A stretch of 64,000 bases of DNA from positions 248,001-312,000 of the forward strand of contig CAWJMD010000003.1 of assembly GCA_963843835.1 (NCBI GenBank), written 5' to 3'. Source of the stretch: CAWJMD01 sp963843835 (GTDB taxonomy: Bacteria > Actinomycetota > Actinomycetes > Actinomycetales > CAWJMD01). The notes under the pieces were generated by a model, which was not told the DNA's origin, ran no database searches, and saw nothing but the letters and a program-made list of their open reading frames with translations. Of this stretch, positions 7,306-16,874 are shown in pieces; the stretch's first letter is position 1, and each line of letters starts with the position of its first letter. The position numbers were made by a program, and so were the translations under genes.

Positions 7306-8529
7306 GTGAGCACCGACGCCCCCGCGACGCAGGCTGACAGCCGCTCGGTCTGGGAGAGGACCGTGCTGGGGTGGCACCTCACCTTCGCGGCCGGCCTCGT
7401 CCTCGTGGCGATCGTGCTGGTCACCGGCGACGAGGTGGGTGTGCAGCGGTTGCCGGCCCTCTCCGCGGTCGCACTGCTCGCGCTCGCGTACGTCGTCCTC
7501 GGGCTGCCGGCCGTCCGGGGCAAGCCGTCGTGGCGGGCCTCGTCGTACCTGGTGGTGCTGGTGGCCGTCACCGGGGCGCTGGTCGTGCTCGGCGGGACGG
7601 GCATGACGCTGATCCTGTTCGTCGCCTTCCCGCAGATCTGGTTCTTCTCCGCGACGTTCCGGGCCGGGGCGCTCTGGTCCGCCACGCTGACGGTGGCCGT
7701 CGCCCTGGCGATCCTGCGCGAGGTCGGCCTCAGCGGCCCCGCGGTGCGGGACGTGATCCTGTCGATGTCCGTCGCCCTGGTCGTGTCGCTGCTGCTCGGC
7801 CTGTGGGTCGGACAGGTCATCCAGCAGAGCACGCAGCGTGCCGAGCTGATCGGTGAGCTCGAGCGCGCCCGTGCCGAGCTGGGGGAGGCCGAGCACGCGG
7901 CGGGCGTCCTGGCCGAGCGGGAGAGGCTCGCCGGGGAGATCCACGACACGCTCGCGCAAGGCTTCACCAGCATCATCGCCCTGGCACAGGCGGAACGAGC
8001 GCGGCTGGCGTCGGGCGGTGACCCGGCCCCCCGGCTGGGCGTGCTCGAAGCGACCGCCCGCGACAACCTGGCCGAAGCCCGGGCCCTGGTGGCGGCGTTC
8101 GCCCCGGTCGACCTGGACGGCGCCGACATCGAGCAGGCGCTGAGACGCCTCGCGTCGCGCTTCACCACCGAGACCGGCGTCCCCGTCCGGGTGGAGGTCG
8201 CGGGTGGCGGGGCGGACGGGAGGAACGGGGCGACGCGAGGGCGCGCCCCGGTGTCCACCGCGCACGCGGTGGTGCTGCTCCGCGCCTCCCAGGAGGCGCT
8301 GGCCAACGTGCGGAGGCATGCCGGGGCAGCCGAGGTGGTCCTGCGCCTCACCACCGCTCCCGCACCGGCCCTGGAGGTGGTCGACGACGGTGTCGGCTTC
8401 GACTCCTCGGAGCAGGGAGGCGGTTTCGGGCTGGACGGGATGCGTCGACGGGTCGAGGCGTCGGGCGGCCGGCTCTCGGTCGACTCGTCCCCCGGTCAGG
8501 GGACCCGGGTCAGGGTCAGCCTTCCGTGA
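7306..8529 (+). CDS. Two-component sensor histidine kinase (HisKA_3/NarL class)
   Basis: The 407-aa membrane kinase starts at GTG 7306. About six N-terminal transmembrane helices (residues about 25-170) have no large extracytoplasmic domain, which suggests sensing within or at the membrane. The dimerisation and phosphoacceptor motif GEIHDTLAQGF puts the phosphorylated histidine at H213. The C-terminal HATPase domain has the N-box (LANVRRHAG), VVDDGVGFD and GGFGLDGMRRRV. It overlaps the response regulator by 4 bp and follows the ABC exporter, so it probably controls that exporter. Confidence 0.92.
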   Translation: MSTDAPATQADSRSVWERTVLGWHLTFAAGLVLVAIVLVTGDEVGVQRLPALSAVALLALAYVVLGLPAVRGKPSWRASSYLVVLVAVTGALVVLGGTGMTLILFVAFPQIWFFSATFRAGALWSATLTVAVALAILREVGLSGPAVRDVILSMSVALVVSLLLGLWVGQVIQQSTQRAELIGELERARAELGEAEHAAGVLAERERLAGEIHDTLAQGFTSIIALAQAERARLASGGDPAPRLGVLEATARDNLAEARALVAAFAPVDLDGADIEQALRRLASRFTTETGVPVRVEVAGGGADGRNGATRGRAPVSTAHAVVLLRASQEALANVRRHAGAAEVVLRLTTAPAPALEVVDDGVGFDSSEQGGGFGLDGMRRRVEASGGRLSVDSSPGQGTRVRVSLP

Positions 8530-9212
8530 CGGGCACACGAGGGCCGGTGCGCGTGCTGGTCGTGGACGACCATCCGGTCGTGCGCTCGGGACTGGTCGCC
8601 CTGCTGGAGACCGCGCCCGACGTCGTCGTCGTCGGCGAGGCGGGCGACGGGAGGGAGGCGCTGCAGCGTCTGGCCGCCCTTGGCGACGGCCTCGGCGCCG
8701 CCCCCGACGTGGTGCTGATGGACCTGCGGATGCCCCGGCTCGACGGCGCGGGCGCCACCGAGCTGATCCGGCGTGACCACCCCTCGATCACCGTGCTGGT
8801 GCTGACCACCTTCGACAGCGACGCCGACATAGTCCGCGCCATCGAGGCGGGTGCGACCGGCTACCTGCTCAAGGACGCGCCGAGAGACGAGCTGTTGGAC
8901 GGGATCCGGGCCGCGGCCCGCGGGCAGACGGTACTGGCGCCCACGGTCGCCGGTCGCCTCGTCCGGCGGGCCCGTCGGGCCGAGCAGCCCGCGCCGACGC
9001 CGCGCGAGCTCGAGGTGCTGGGTGGCGTCGCGCGCGGGCTGACGAACGCCGAGATCGGTCGCGAGCTGTTCATCGGTGAGGCGACGGTGAAGACGCACCT
9101 CCTGCGGGTGTTCGCCAAGCTGGGCGTCGACGACCGGACGCACGCCGTCACGGTCGCCCTGCGTCGTGGCCTGATCCAGCCTCCTGAAGAGGGACCGATC
9201 GGAAGGACCTGA
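8526..9212 (+). CDS. LuxR/NarL-family response regulator
   Basis: The 228-aa regulator starts with GTG in a GTGA overlap with the kinase. Its receiver domain has acidic residues in VVDDHP, phosphoacceptor D66 in DVVLMDLRMP, a Thr in LTTF and Lys in LLKDAPRDE. The C-terminal LuxR helix-turn-helix reads LTNAEIGRELFIGEATVKTH. It is the last gene of the ABC-ABC-kinase-regulator operon. An inverted repeat at 5511-5533 is one possible target. Confidence 0.93.
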   Translation: MTGTRGPVRVLVVDDHPVVRSGLVALLETAPDVVVVGEAGDGREALQRLAALGDGLGAAPDVVLMDLRMPRLDGAGATELIRRDHPSITVLVLTTFDSDADIVRAIEAGATGYLLKDAPRDELLDGIRAAARGQTVLAPTVAGRLVRRARRAEQPAPTPRELEVLGGVARGLTNAEIGRELFIGEATVKTHLLRVFAKLGVDDRTHAVTVALRRGLIQPPEEGPIGRT

Positions 9213-9226
9213 GGGGCGCTCCCCTC
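9211..9226. terminator. Bidirectional terminator hairpin between convergent genes
   Basis: GAGGGG-CGCT-CCCCTC forms a 6-bp stem that sits on both stop codons of the convergent response regulator and class V aminotransferase genes. It could end transcription from both sides. Confidence 0.5.
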
Positions 9227-10295
9227 AACCGTGGTGGGACAGCGCCTCGAGCACCAGGTCGACGTCGTCCTCGGTGTTGTGCAGGTGGAAGGCGAGGCGG
9301 ACCGCACCCGCCCGCAGGCCCGCACGCACGCCGGCTGCACGGAGCCGCTCGGGTGCGTCGGGTGCGTCGACGCGGACGATCGCCGAGTCGCCCGGCGGCA
9401 TGCCGAGCCCCTCGAGCAGGCGGTTGGCCAGACCGACGTCGTGCGCGTGGACGCGCTCGACGCCGATCCGCTCGATGAGGTCGAGCGAGGGGACGGTGCC
9501 TGCCCAGCTGAGCCAGGCGGGCGAGACGTCGAGCCGTCTGGCCGTGCTCGCCAGGCGCAGTGGGCCGCCGTAGATCGAGGACCACACGTCCTCCCCCGCG
9601 TACCAGCCGGCAGCGATCGGGCGCAGCTCGGCGAGTCGCTCGGGTCGGACGGTCATGAACGCCGTCCCTCGGGGGGAGAGGAGCCACTTGTAGGCGGCGC
9701 ACACCAGGTAGTCGAAGCGGGTGGCGTCCAGCGGCAGCCAGCCGCACGCCTGGGTCCCGTCGACGAGCGTGCGCGTGCCGTGCTGCGCCGCCGCCCGCTG
9801 GACGGCGTCGAGGTCGGCCACCTCACCGGTGGCGGACTGCACGGCGCTCACCACCACGAGGTCGGTCGAGGGGCCGATCGAGTCCGCGAGGTCATGCAGC
9901 GGCACCAGCCGGACGTCGACGCCCCGGTCCGCATGCGCGAGGAACGGGAAGAGGATCGACGTGAAGTCACCCTCGACCGCGACCACGCGGGCTCGGTCCG
10001 GCAGCGATGCGGCGACGATCCCGGCCATGGGGGACACCTGGCTGCCGATGCACACGTCGTCCACCGGGACGCCCGTCAGACGCCCGAACGACTCCCGGGC
10101 GGCAGCGACGACCTCGTCGAAGTCCTGGGGACGGGCCCTGCCCGTGGCCCACGCGGCAACAGCCTCCTGGACCGCCGTGACGGTGGGCGCGGGGGGAACA
10201 CCGATCGAGGCGGTGTCGAGATAGCCGGGTGCGACGTCGAAGAGCGTGGTGTCGCCGGGCGCCCACAGGGACGGCGCGGCAGGAGGCGGGGTCAT
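9225..10295 (-). CDS. Class V aminotransferase / cysteine desulfurase-like PLP enzyme
   Basis: The 356-aa protein belongs to the class V aminotransferase family, which includes cysteine desulfurases, selenocysteine lyase and isopenicillin-N epimerase-like enzymes. It has aspartate D179 in LVDGTQACGW and the PLP lysine K203 in CAAYKWLLSPRG. Few cysteines and no clear desulfurase active-site loop are visible, so the exact reaction is open. The ATG at 10295 has GTGAGGAG upstream and was preferred to an upstream in-frame start. It converges on the response regulator and diverges from the deaminase. Confidence 0.75.
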   Translation of the reverse strand: MTPPPAAPSLWAPGDTTLFDVAPGYLDTASIGVPPAPTVTAVQEAVAAWATGRARPQDFDEVVAAARESFGRLTGVPVDDVCIGSQVSPMAGIVAASLPDRARVVAVEGDFTSILFPFLAHADRGVDVRLVPLHDLADSIGPSTDLVVVSAVQSATGEVADLDAVQRAAAQHGTRTLVDGTQACGWLPLDATRFDYLVCAAYKWLLSPRGTAFMTVRPERLAELRPIAAGWYAGEDVWSSIYGGPLRLASTARRLDVSPAWLSWAGTVPSLDLIERIGVERVHAHDVGLANRLLEGLGMPPGDSAIVRVDAPDAPERLRAAGVRAGLRAGAVRLAFHLHNTEDDVDLVLEALSHHG

Positions 10296-10390
10296 CGAGC
10301 TCCTCACGGGTGGGGCCTTCGCTGTGCAGGCGATCATCGCGCAGGGACGCACCCGGTGGTCCGGGGCCCTCCTGCTGGCACACTCGGTGC

Positions 10391-11446
10391 ATGGAACGGG
10401 CAGACAGGGTGGAACGGGACCTGCGTGCGCTGCCCAAGGCCCACCTGCACCTCCACTTCACGGGCTCGATGCGTCCGACCACGCTGGTGGAGCTCGCCGA
10501 CGCTCACGGCGTGGCCCTGCCGGCGGCGCTGCGACACGGCGAGCACGTGCACGTCACGCACGACGAGCGCGGGTGGTTCCGGTTCCAGCGGCTGTACGAC
10601 GCCGCGCGGGCCGTCGTGCGGGACGAGGCGGCGATGCGACGCATCGTGCGCGAGGCTGCCGAGGACGACACCGCCGAGGGCTCGCGGTGGCTGGAGCTCC
10701 AGGTGGATCCCACGTCGTATGCGCCCTTCGTCGGCGGCATCACCCCGGCGCTCGAGATCGTCCTCGACGAGGCACGGGCCGCCAGCGCGGCGACCGGTAC
10801 CGACGTCGCCGTGGTGGTCGCGGCCAGCCGCATCCGCCACCCCCTCGACGCGCGCACCCTCGCCCGGCTGGCCGCGCGGCACGCCGGTGAGGGTCCTGGC
10901 ACCGTGGTGGGTTTCGGCCTGAGCAACGACGAACGCCGCGGCTGGACGGCCGACTTCGCGCCGGCGTTCGACATCGCGCGGCGCGCAGGGCTGGCCAGCC
11001 TCCCCCACAGCGGCGAGCTGCTCGGCGCGGACCACGTCGAGGTCACCCTCCAGCACCTGGCGCCGGACCGGATCGGCCACGGCGTGCGTGCGGTGGAGAA
11101 CGCCGAGGTGCTCTCCCGCATCGTCGACTCCGGCGTGGCGCTCGAGGTCTGCCCCGCCAGCAACGTCTCCCTCGGCGTCTACCCCACGCCGGCGAAGGTC
11201 CCGCTGCAGCAACTGGTCTCGGCGGGCGCGCAGATCGCGCTGGGGGCCGACGACCCGCTGCTGTTCGGATCGCGGCTCCTCGACCAGTACGTCAGCGCGC
11301 GCGAGGACCACGGGTTCGACGACGACGCGCTCGCCGACCTGGCCAGGGACTCGGTCCGCGTCTCGCGCGCCCCGGAGGGCACCCGGCGGGAGTTGCTGGC
11401 GCGGATCGACACGTGGATGGTCCCCGAGCTCGGATCCCCGTCATGA
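10391..11446 (+). CDS. add: Adenosine deaminase family protein
   Basis: This is probably a zinc-dependent deaminase converting adenosine, or a related purine, to inosine in purine salvage. The ATG at 10391 gives 351 aa. Metal-binding HxH is at H20/H22 in KAHLHLHFTGS. A later His lies in SLPHSGELLGADHV, followed by RIGHGVRA and the zinc Asp region GADDPLLFGS. This arrangement matches the Add family. Its stop overlaps the DinB-like gene start by 4 bp. Adenine or aminodeoxyfutalosine deaminase activity cannot be excluded. Confidence 0.82.
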   Translation: MERADRVERDLRALPKAHLHLHFTGSMRPTTLVELADAHGVALPAALRHGEHVHVTHDERGWFRFQRLYDAARAVVRDEAAMRRIVREAAEDDTAEGSRWLELQVDPTSYAPFVGGITPALEIVLDEARAASAATGTDVAVVVAASRIRHPLDARTLARLAARHAGEGPGTVVGFGLSNDERRGWTADFAPAFDIARRAGLASLPHSGELLGADHVEVTLQHLAPDRIGHGVRAVENAEVLSRIVDSGVALEVCPASNVSLGVYPTPAKVPLQQLVSAGAQIALGADDPLLFGSRLLDQYVSAREDHGFDDDALADLARDSVRVSRAPEGTRRELLARIDTWMVPELGSPS

Positions 11447-11973
11447 CGATCCCTCCTGACACGAAGGACTGGACCTGGGTCCTGGAGAGGCCGTGTCCCG
11501 AGTGCGGTTTCGACTCGTCGTCCATCGACGTGTCGTCAGTCCCGGACCGAGTGGCGGCCAACGCCGACGTGTGGCGTCGTGTGTTGTCCGCGCCTGATGT
11601 GGCCGACCGTCCCGCCGTGGACCGGTGGTCCGTCCTCGAGTACGCCTGCCATGTGCGGGACGTCCACGAGGTGTTCGCAGGCCGGGTGCGCTCCATGCTG
11701 ACCGAGGATGATCCGGAGTTCGCCAACTGGGACCAGGACGTGGCCGCGGTCGAGGGCGATTACCGGTCTGAGGACCCCGCCGCCGTGTCCCGTGATCTCG
11801 CGGACCGGGCCACTCGCTCCACCGCGCTCTTCCGGTCCGTGACCGGTGACCAGTGGGAACGCTCCGGTCGCCGGTCGAACGGCTCCGTCTTCACGGTCGC
11901 CTCGCTGGCGCGCTACTACGTGCACGACATCGTCCACCACGTGTGGGACGTGACGGGCCAGCGAGCGGACTGA
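11443..11973 (+). CDS. DinB-like domain protein
   Basis: The 176-aa protein resembles the DinB/mycothiol-dependent maleylpyruvate isomerase-like four-helix bundle family. Likely metal ligands are His residues in YACHVRDVHEVF and YVHDIVHHVWDV. An N-terminal CPECGFD is unusual and could add a metal-binding pair. Family members are metal-dependent thiol-transfer or hydrolytic enzymes, but most are uncharacterised. It is translationally coupled to the deaminase (ATGA) and is followed after 1 nt by the chelatase gene. No specific substrate is evident. Confidence 0.7.
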   Translation: MTIPPDTKDWTWVLERPCPECGFDSSSIDVSSVPDRVAANADVWRRVLSAPDVADRPAVDRWSVLEYACHVRDVHEVFAGRVRSMLTEDDPEFANWDQDVAAVEGDYRSEDPAAVSRDLADRATRSTALFRSVTGDQWERSGRRSNGSVFTVASLARYYVHDIVHHVWDVTGQRAD

Positions 11974-11974
11974 G

Positions 11975-12691
11975 ATGTCGCGCACGGTGCTCGTCTGCTG
12001 CGCGCACGGGACCGCCGACGACGTGGGGCAGTCCGTCGTCTCGGCGCTCGTGCGCGAGGTACGGGGAGCCCGCCCGTCGCTCGACGTGCGGCCGGCCTTC
12101 GTGGACGTCCAGGAGCCCCGGGTAGGCCCCGTCGTCGCGGACGCCTGTTCTGATCAGGACGTCGAGGGCGTCGTGGTGGTGCCGCTGCTGCTGTCGAGCG
12201 GGTTCCACGTGCACGTCGACATCGCGGAGGCGGTTGCGGCACACCCGAAAGCGACCGCCGCTTCGGCGCTCGGGCCGCACGCGCGACTCGCAGACCTGCT
12301 GGTGGAGCGCTGTGCCGAGGCCGGTGCGCGCGCCGGGGACGCCGTCGTCGTCGCAGCTGCCGGTTCGAGCAGTCCTCGCGCCGTGGAGGACGTGAAGGCG
12401 GTCGCCGATCTCGTGAGAGGACTGTGGCAGGGGCCCGTGACGACCGGCTTCGGGAGCTCGGCGAGCCCGACGGTGGCAGAGGCCGTGACGATGGCACGGG
12501 AGGGCGCCACGCGGGTCGTCGTGGCGTCGTACCTGCTGGCGCCTGGGCACTTCCATACGACGCTCGCCGGCGCCGGGGGCGACGTGGTGTCGGCGCCGCT
12601 CGCCTTCGCGGGGACGGACGGGGTGCCGCGCATCGACCCGCGACTGGTGGAGATCGTGCTGGATCGGTACGACGGCGTCATCGGGAACTGA
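11975..12691 (+). CDS. Sirohydrochlorin chelatase (CbiX/SirB-like)
   Basis: The 238-aa protein has two tandem CbiX half-domains. The N-terminal half has the metal-chelation His H11 in VCCAHGTAD and GFHVHVD. The second half has AAGSSSPRA and LAPGHFHTTL. The family inserts Fe2+ or Co2+ into sirohydrochlorin for siroheme or cobalamin. Siroheme is needed by the sulfite reductase encoded at 26572-28293, so a ferrochelatase role is plausible. No cobalamin genes adjoin it. It is the last gene of the deaminase-DinB-chelatase operon. Confidence 0.8.
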   Translation: MSRTVLVCCAHGTADDVGQSVVSALVREVRGARPSLDVRPAFVDVQEPRVGPVVADACSDQDVEGVVVVPLLLSSGFHVHVDIAEAVAAHPKATAASALGPHARLADLLVERCAEAGARAGDAVVVAAAGSSSPRAVEDVKAVADLVRGLWQGPVTTGFGSSASPTVAEAVTMAREGATRVVVASYLLAPGHFHTTLAGAGGDVVSAPLAFAGTDGVPRIDPRLVEIVLDRYDGVIGN

Positions 12692-12784
12692 CGTCTCCGT
12701 CCACACGGTGGGTCGGTGCGGCTGGTTGTCCACAGGTGGTCTGAGCCGAAACCCGTTGTCGGTGGCGGGGTTCAGTGTCGGTGC

Positions 12785-13030
12785 ATGGACGGGGCGGGGT
12801 GCGGGGCGTCCGCCGCCGTGCGCGCGAAGGTCGCGGCACTGCGGGCCCTCGAGGTCCGGATGGCCGTCGGCCGCGCGATGGCCCGCCTGCCCCGCGGCGA
12901 CGAGCCGACGCGGCGCTGGCCGAGTCGCCGGCGTCCCGGACCCGGACCTGGGGCACCACGGCATCCGGTCGGTTCCGTGGCCGGGACCGCGAGCTCGGCC
13001 CGGTCATGCTCGCCGACACCTACTTCGGCG
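12785..13030 (+). pseudogene. Decayed coding relic (possibly DUF222/HNH-type 5' end)
   Basis: The 427-bp gap between the convergent chelatase and murB genes has no intact gene. Coding-like bias with high GC3 runs from ATG 12785 (VRAKVAALRALEVRMAVGRA) to about 12905. It then continues in another frame as ALAESPASRTRTWGTTASGRF to about 13030. That pattern implies at least one frameshift. The 5' sequence (a TGTCGGTGG-type run before the ATG) recalls promoters of actinobacterial DUF222/HNH endonuclease genes. This identification is from memory and weak. Confidence 0.3.
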
Positions 13031-13118
13031 ATGGCCCCGCAACCCCACACCCAGGTCACCACCCGCTCCGCCGCCTGACCCTCAGCCGACCGGAGCCGCT
13101 GACCGCGGTACCCGGGCG

Positions 13119-14152
<1,034 letters not shown>

Positions 14153-14156
<4 letters not shown>

Positions 14157-15385
14157 GGCGCCACCCCGGTGGTCGTCACGGGCGGTCTGGCGGCGGGCAC
14201 GGCGAGCATCGCCGGGAGGGCCAGCGCACCGACGACGAGCAACGCGTGCAGCACGCCGACGTGGTCGCCCAGGAACCCCAGCAGCGGCGGTCCGGCAAGG
14301 AATGCCGTGTACCCGATCGACGCCACCACGCTCACGCGCGCGGCGGCGTGTTCCCGTTCGTCCGCTGCGGCGCTCATGCCCACCGGGAAGCCGAGCGAGG
14401 CGCCCACCCCCCACAGCACCGCACCGACGAAGGCGAGCCACAGGCCGGCACCCGTCCCGAAGACGACCAGCACCGTGCCGACCGCCGCGAGCCCGAACGC
14501 CCCGGTGAGTACGCGGACCCGGCCGTACCGGTCGAGCCACGTGGTACCGAGCACACGCCCGACCGTCATCGCGGACACGAAGGTCGCGAACCCGAGCACG
14601 CCGAGCCACGACGGGGCGTCGTAGCCGTCGACGAGCGCGACCGAGAGCCAGTCGTTCGCGGTCCCCTCGGTGAAGGCAGCGGCCAGCACGATCAGCCCCA
14701 CGACCAGGGTGCGTCTCTCCGTCCACGCCCTCAGGGGGTGCCGGCGGCGTGTAGGTCCGCCGACCTGGCCGCCGTCGGCCTCCTCGTCGTCCCCTGTCTC
14801 GGCGGGCAGGAAGACCTGTACCCCGCCCAGGGTGCCCGCGACGACCACCGCGGCCATCACGCCGAGGTGCATGGAGACCGGCACGGTCAGGTAGTCGGCG
14901 AGCGCGCCCACGCCGGCGGCGAGCACCGTGCCCAGGCTGAAAGCGGCATGGAACCGCGGCATGATCGTGCGCCGCAGATGGCGCTCCACCGTGGCGCCCT
15001 CGAGGTTCATGGCGACGTCCCAGGTGCCCGAACCGAGGCCTAGGGCGAAGAGGCCGAGCCCCATCGGCACGACGCCCGCACCGCTGGCACCGATGCCGGC
15101 GACGACAAGACCCACTCCGACGACCACGGCACCGGCACCGACCGCGCGGTCGGCGCCGATCCGGCTCGTCAGCCAGCCCGCCGACGGGAGCGCGAGGACC
15201 GCCCCGGCTGACAGCCAGAGCAGGACGAGCCCGAGCTCACCCGGGGTCAGGCCCAGCTCGGCCTTGGCCGCCGGGATGCGCGACGCCCACGTCGCGAACG
15301 CCGCGCCGTTGAGGGCGAAGACGGCGGCGACGCCGTTGCGTGCCCGAAGGAGCGAGGTGGGCTCGGGGATCAGGGTGGTGCTCAC
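14153..15385 (-). CDS. MFS transporter
   Basis: The 410-aa protein has about 12 hydrophobic helices. It begins with RARNGVAAVFALNGAAFATWASRIP, a start typical of the small MFS subfamily related to fucose or inner-membrane YbjJ-like transporters. The loop between helices 2 and 3 carries WLTSRIGADRAVG. The GTG at 15385 has GGAGGACC upstream. It sits between the MaoC pair and murB, overlapping murB by 4 bp, so it is probably co-transcribed. Substrate and direction are unknown. Confidence 0.85.
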
Positions 15386-15395
15386 GGTCCTCCGG

Positions 15396-15836
15396 TCAGA
15401 CCAGCCGGACCGAGGCGCGCGCCTTGCCCAGCACGCCGACACCGGCGCACGTCACGGTCAGGTCGACGCGCGCCGTCCCAGCGTCCGTATCGATCCGCGC
15501 CACGGTGCCGACGATCTCGAGCACGGCCTCACCGGGGTCGGGGACGACCACGGGCTTGGTGAACCGGACGCCGTAGTCGACGACCGCACCGGGGTCGCCC
15601 GCCCAGGCTGTCACCGGGGCGACCGCGACGGCCATCGTCAGCATGCCGTGGGCGATCACGTCGGGGAGGCCCACCTCGGTAGCGAAGCGCGCGTTCCAGT
15701 GGATCGCGTTCTGGTCGCCGCTCGCGCCCGCGTAGCGCACGAGGTCGGCCCGTGTCAGGGACGTGCTGGTGCGCAGCACCTCCTGGCCCACGCTCAGGTC
15801 CGCCAGCACGGGCCGCTCGGCGCCGGGCGCGCTCAC
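15396..15836 (-). CDS. hadB: MaoC-family (R)-specific enoyl-ACP dehydratase subunit (HadB-like)
   Basis: The 146-aa single hot-dog protein carries the catalytic MaoC hydratase motif YAGASGDQNAIHWNARFA, with Asp and His, followed by GLPDVIAHGMLTM. In mycobacteria HadB is the catalytic partner of HadA in type II fatty-acid elongation. The GTG start overlaps the preceding MaoC gene (GTGA). Its position next to rpmG, tRNA-Met and tRNA-Thr matches hadAB synteny. Organisms without mycolic acids also keep this pair, so the exact lipid substrate is uncertain. Confidence 0.82.
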   Translation of the reverse strand: MSAPGAERPVLADLSVGQEVLRTSTSLTRADLVRYAGASGDQNAIHWNARFATEVGLPDVIAHGMLTMAVAVAPVTAWAGDPGAVVDYGVRFTKPVVVPDPGEAVLEIVGTVARIDTDAGTARVDLTVTCAGVGVLGKARASVRLV

Positions 15837-16288
15837 GCGTCGCCCCGGACGACGATCGTCGACGTGGCCGTGCACACGGCCTCGCCGGCCTCGGTCGTCA
15901 ACTCGCTGCGGGTGGTGACCATGGCGTGTCCTCCGGCCGACCGGACCGAGTCGACGTGCAGGGCGGCGACGAGCCGGTCACCGGCGACGATCGGGCGGTG
16001 GTGGACGAAACGCTGCTCGCCGTGGACGACCCGGCTGAAGTCGATCCCGGCCTCGGGGTCGTTCACCAGCCGCGCGTCGCTTCGCTGGGCGACGATGACG
16101 GCGAACGTGGGCGGTGCGATCACGTCGGGGTGGCCCAGTGCCCGGGCCGCATCGGGGTCGACGTGGGCGGGGTGGACCGGCAGTCCGCCGGCCGTCGCCT
16201 CCGCGAACTCGCGGATCTTCTCCCGTCCGACCTCGTAGACGGCGTCGGCGGGGTAGACCCTGCCGGCGAAGCTCTCGTTCACGCTCAT
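15833..16288 (-). CDS. hadA: MaoC-like N-terminal dehydratase subunit (HadA-like)
   Basis: The 151-aa hot-dog protein of the FAS1/MaoC N-terminal type starts MSVNESFAGRVYPADAVYEVG and lacks the D-x4-H hydratase motif of its partner. It should be the substrate-binding, non-catalytic half of a HadAB-type dehydratase. It contains FAEATAGGLPVHPAHVDPDAAR and APPTFAVIV. The ATG at 16288 has TAGCGT (16295-16300) exactly 6 nt upstream and no Shine-Dalgarno, so a leaderless transcript is likely. The gene overlaps hadB by 4 bp. Confidence 0.82.
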   Translation of the reverse strand: MSVNESFAGRVYPADAVYEVGREKIREFAEATAGGLPVHPAHVDPDAARALGHPDVIAPPTFAVIVAQRSDARLVNDPEAGIDFSRVVHGEQRFVHHRPIVAGDRLVAALHVDSVRSAGGHAMVTTRSELTTEAGEAVCTATSTIVVRGDA

Positions 16289-16294
16289 GGCCTC

Positions 16295-16300
16295 ACGCTA
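16295..16300 (-). promoter_or_regulatory. -10 element for leaderless hadA
   Basis: TAGCGT is 6 nt upstream of the hadA ATG, placing the transcription start on or next to the start codon. Confidence 0.45.
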
Positions 16301-16324
16301 TCGCTCGGCCCGACGACGGACGCA

Positions 16325-16360
16325 CGACAGCGGGGCCGCCCGAGGGCAGCCCCGCTGTCG
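16325..16360 (-). terminator. Terminator between rpmG and hadA
   Basis: A perfect 12-bp stem (CGACAGCGGGGC/GCCCCGCTGTCG) with a 12-nt loop lies 26 nt after the rpmG stop. It should separate the tRNA/rpmG transcript from the hadA promoter. Confidence 0.75.
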
Positions 16361-16385
16361 ACAGGGAGGTGGTCGCGTCGACCGC

Positions 16386-16556
16386 TCAGCGGGTCTCGCG
16401 GTGCACGGTGTGCCGGCCGTCGCGGGGGCAGTACTTCTTCATCTCCAGGCGGTCCGGGTCGTTGCGCCGGTTCTTCTTGGTGATGTAGTTCCGCTCCTTG
16501 CACTCCACGCAGGCCAGCGTGATCTTGGGGCGGACGTCAGCGGTCTTGCTGGCCAC
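16386..16556 (-). CDS. rpmG: 50S ribosomal protein L33
   Basis: The 56-aa basic protein has the L33 signature RPKITLACVECKERNYITKKN and ends in YCPRDGRHTVHRETR. It keeps the two Cys pairs (CVEC and a partner near YCPRD) of the zinc-binding C+ form. The GTG at 16556 gives the standard length; the upstream open frame is not family-like. It follows tRNA-Met and precedes hadA, the conserved actinobacterial arrangement. Confidence 0.95.
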   Translation of the reverse strand: MASKTADVRPKITLACVECKERNYITKKNRRNDPDRLEMKKYCPRDGRHTVHRETR

Positions 16557-16684
16557 GGGACAGCCTTCTCTCGCAAAGTGGGAACACGAACCGGTTGGCG
16601 CGAACGAGCGCGCCGACACAGCAGGGTACGGCGGACGGGTGGCGCGCGTCGAATCCGCGACAGCGCACGACCGATGTCCGTCGG

Positions 16685-16757
16685 TAGCGGGAGCGGGACT
16701 CGAACCCGCGACACAACGATTATGAGCCGTTTGCTCTACCGACTGAGCTATCCCGCC
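16685..16757 (-). tRNA. metT: tRNA-Met (CAT)
   Basis: This 73-nt cloverleaf has acceptor GGCGGGA/TCCCGCT (first pair G-U), D-arm GCTC/GAGC, anticodon CAT and T-arm GGGTTCGAGTCCC. The paired acceptor end and its place between tRNA-Thr and rpmG fit the elongator tRNA-Met. Confidence 0.95.
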
Positions 16758-16801
16758 TGGGCCACGAGGGCGGTCCTGCAGGTCCGCCTTCGCCGCTTCA
16801 G

Positions 16802-16874
16802 AGCCCCCTTACGGAATCGAACCGTAGACCTTCTCCTTACCATGGAGACGCTCTGCCGACTGAGCTAAGGGGGC
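16802..16874 (-). tRNA. thrT: tRNA-Thr (GGT)
   Basis: This 73-nt cloverleaf has acceptor GCCCCCT/AGGGGGC, anticodon stem TCTCC/GGAGA and a loop carrying GGT. It is 44 nt upstream of tRNA-Met on the same strand. A -10-like TACGCT (16887-16892) lies 12 nt before its 5' end. Confidence 0.96.
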
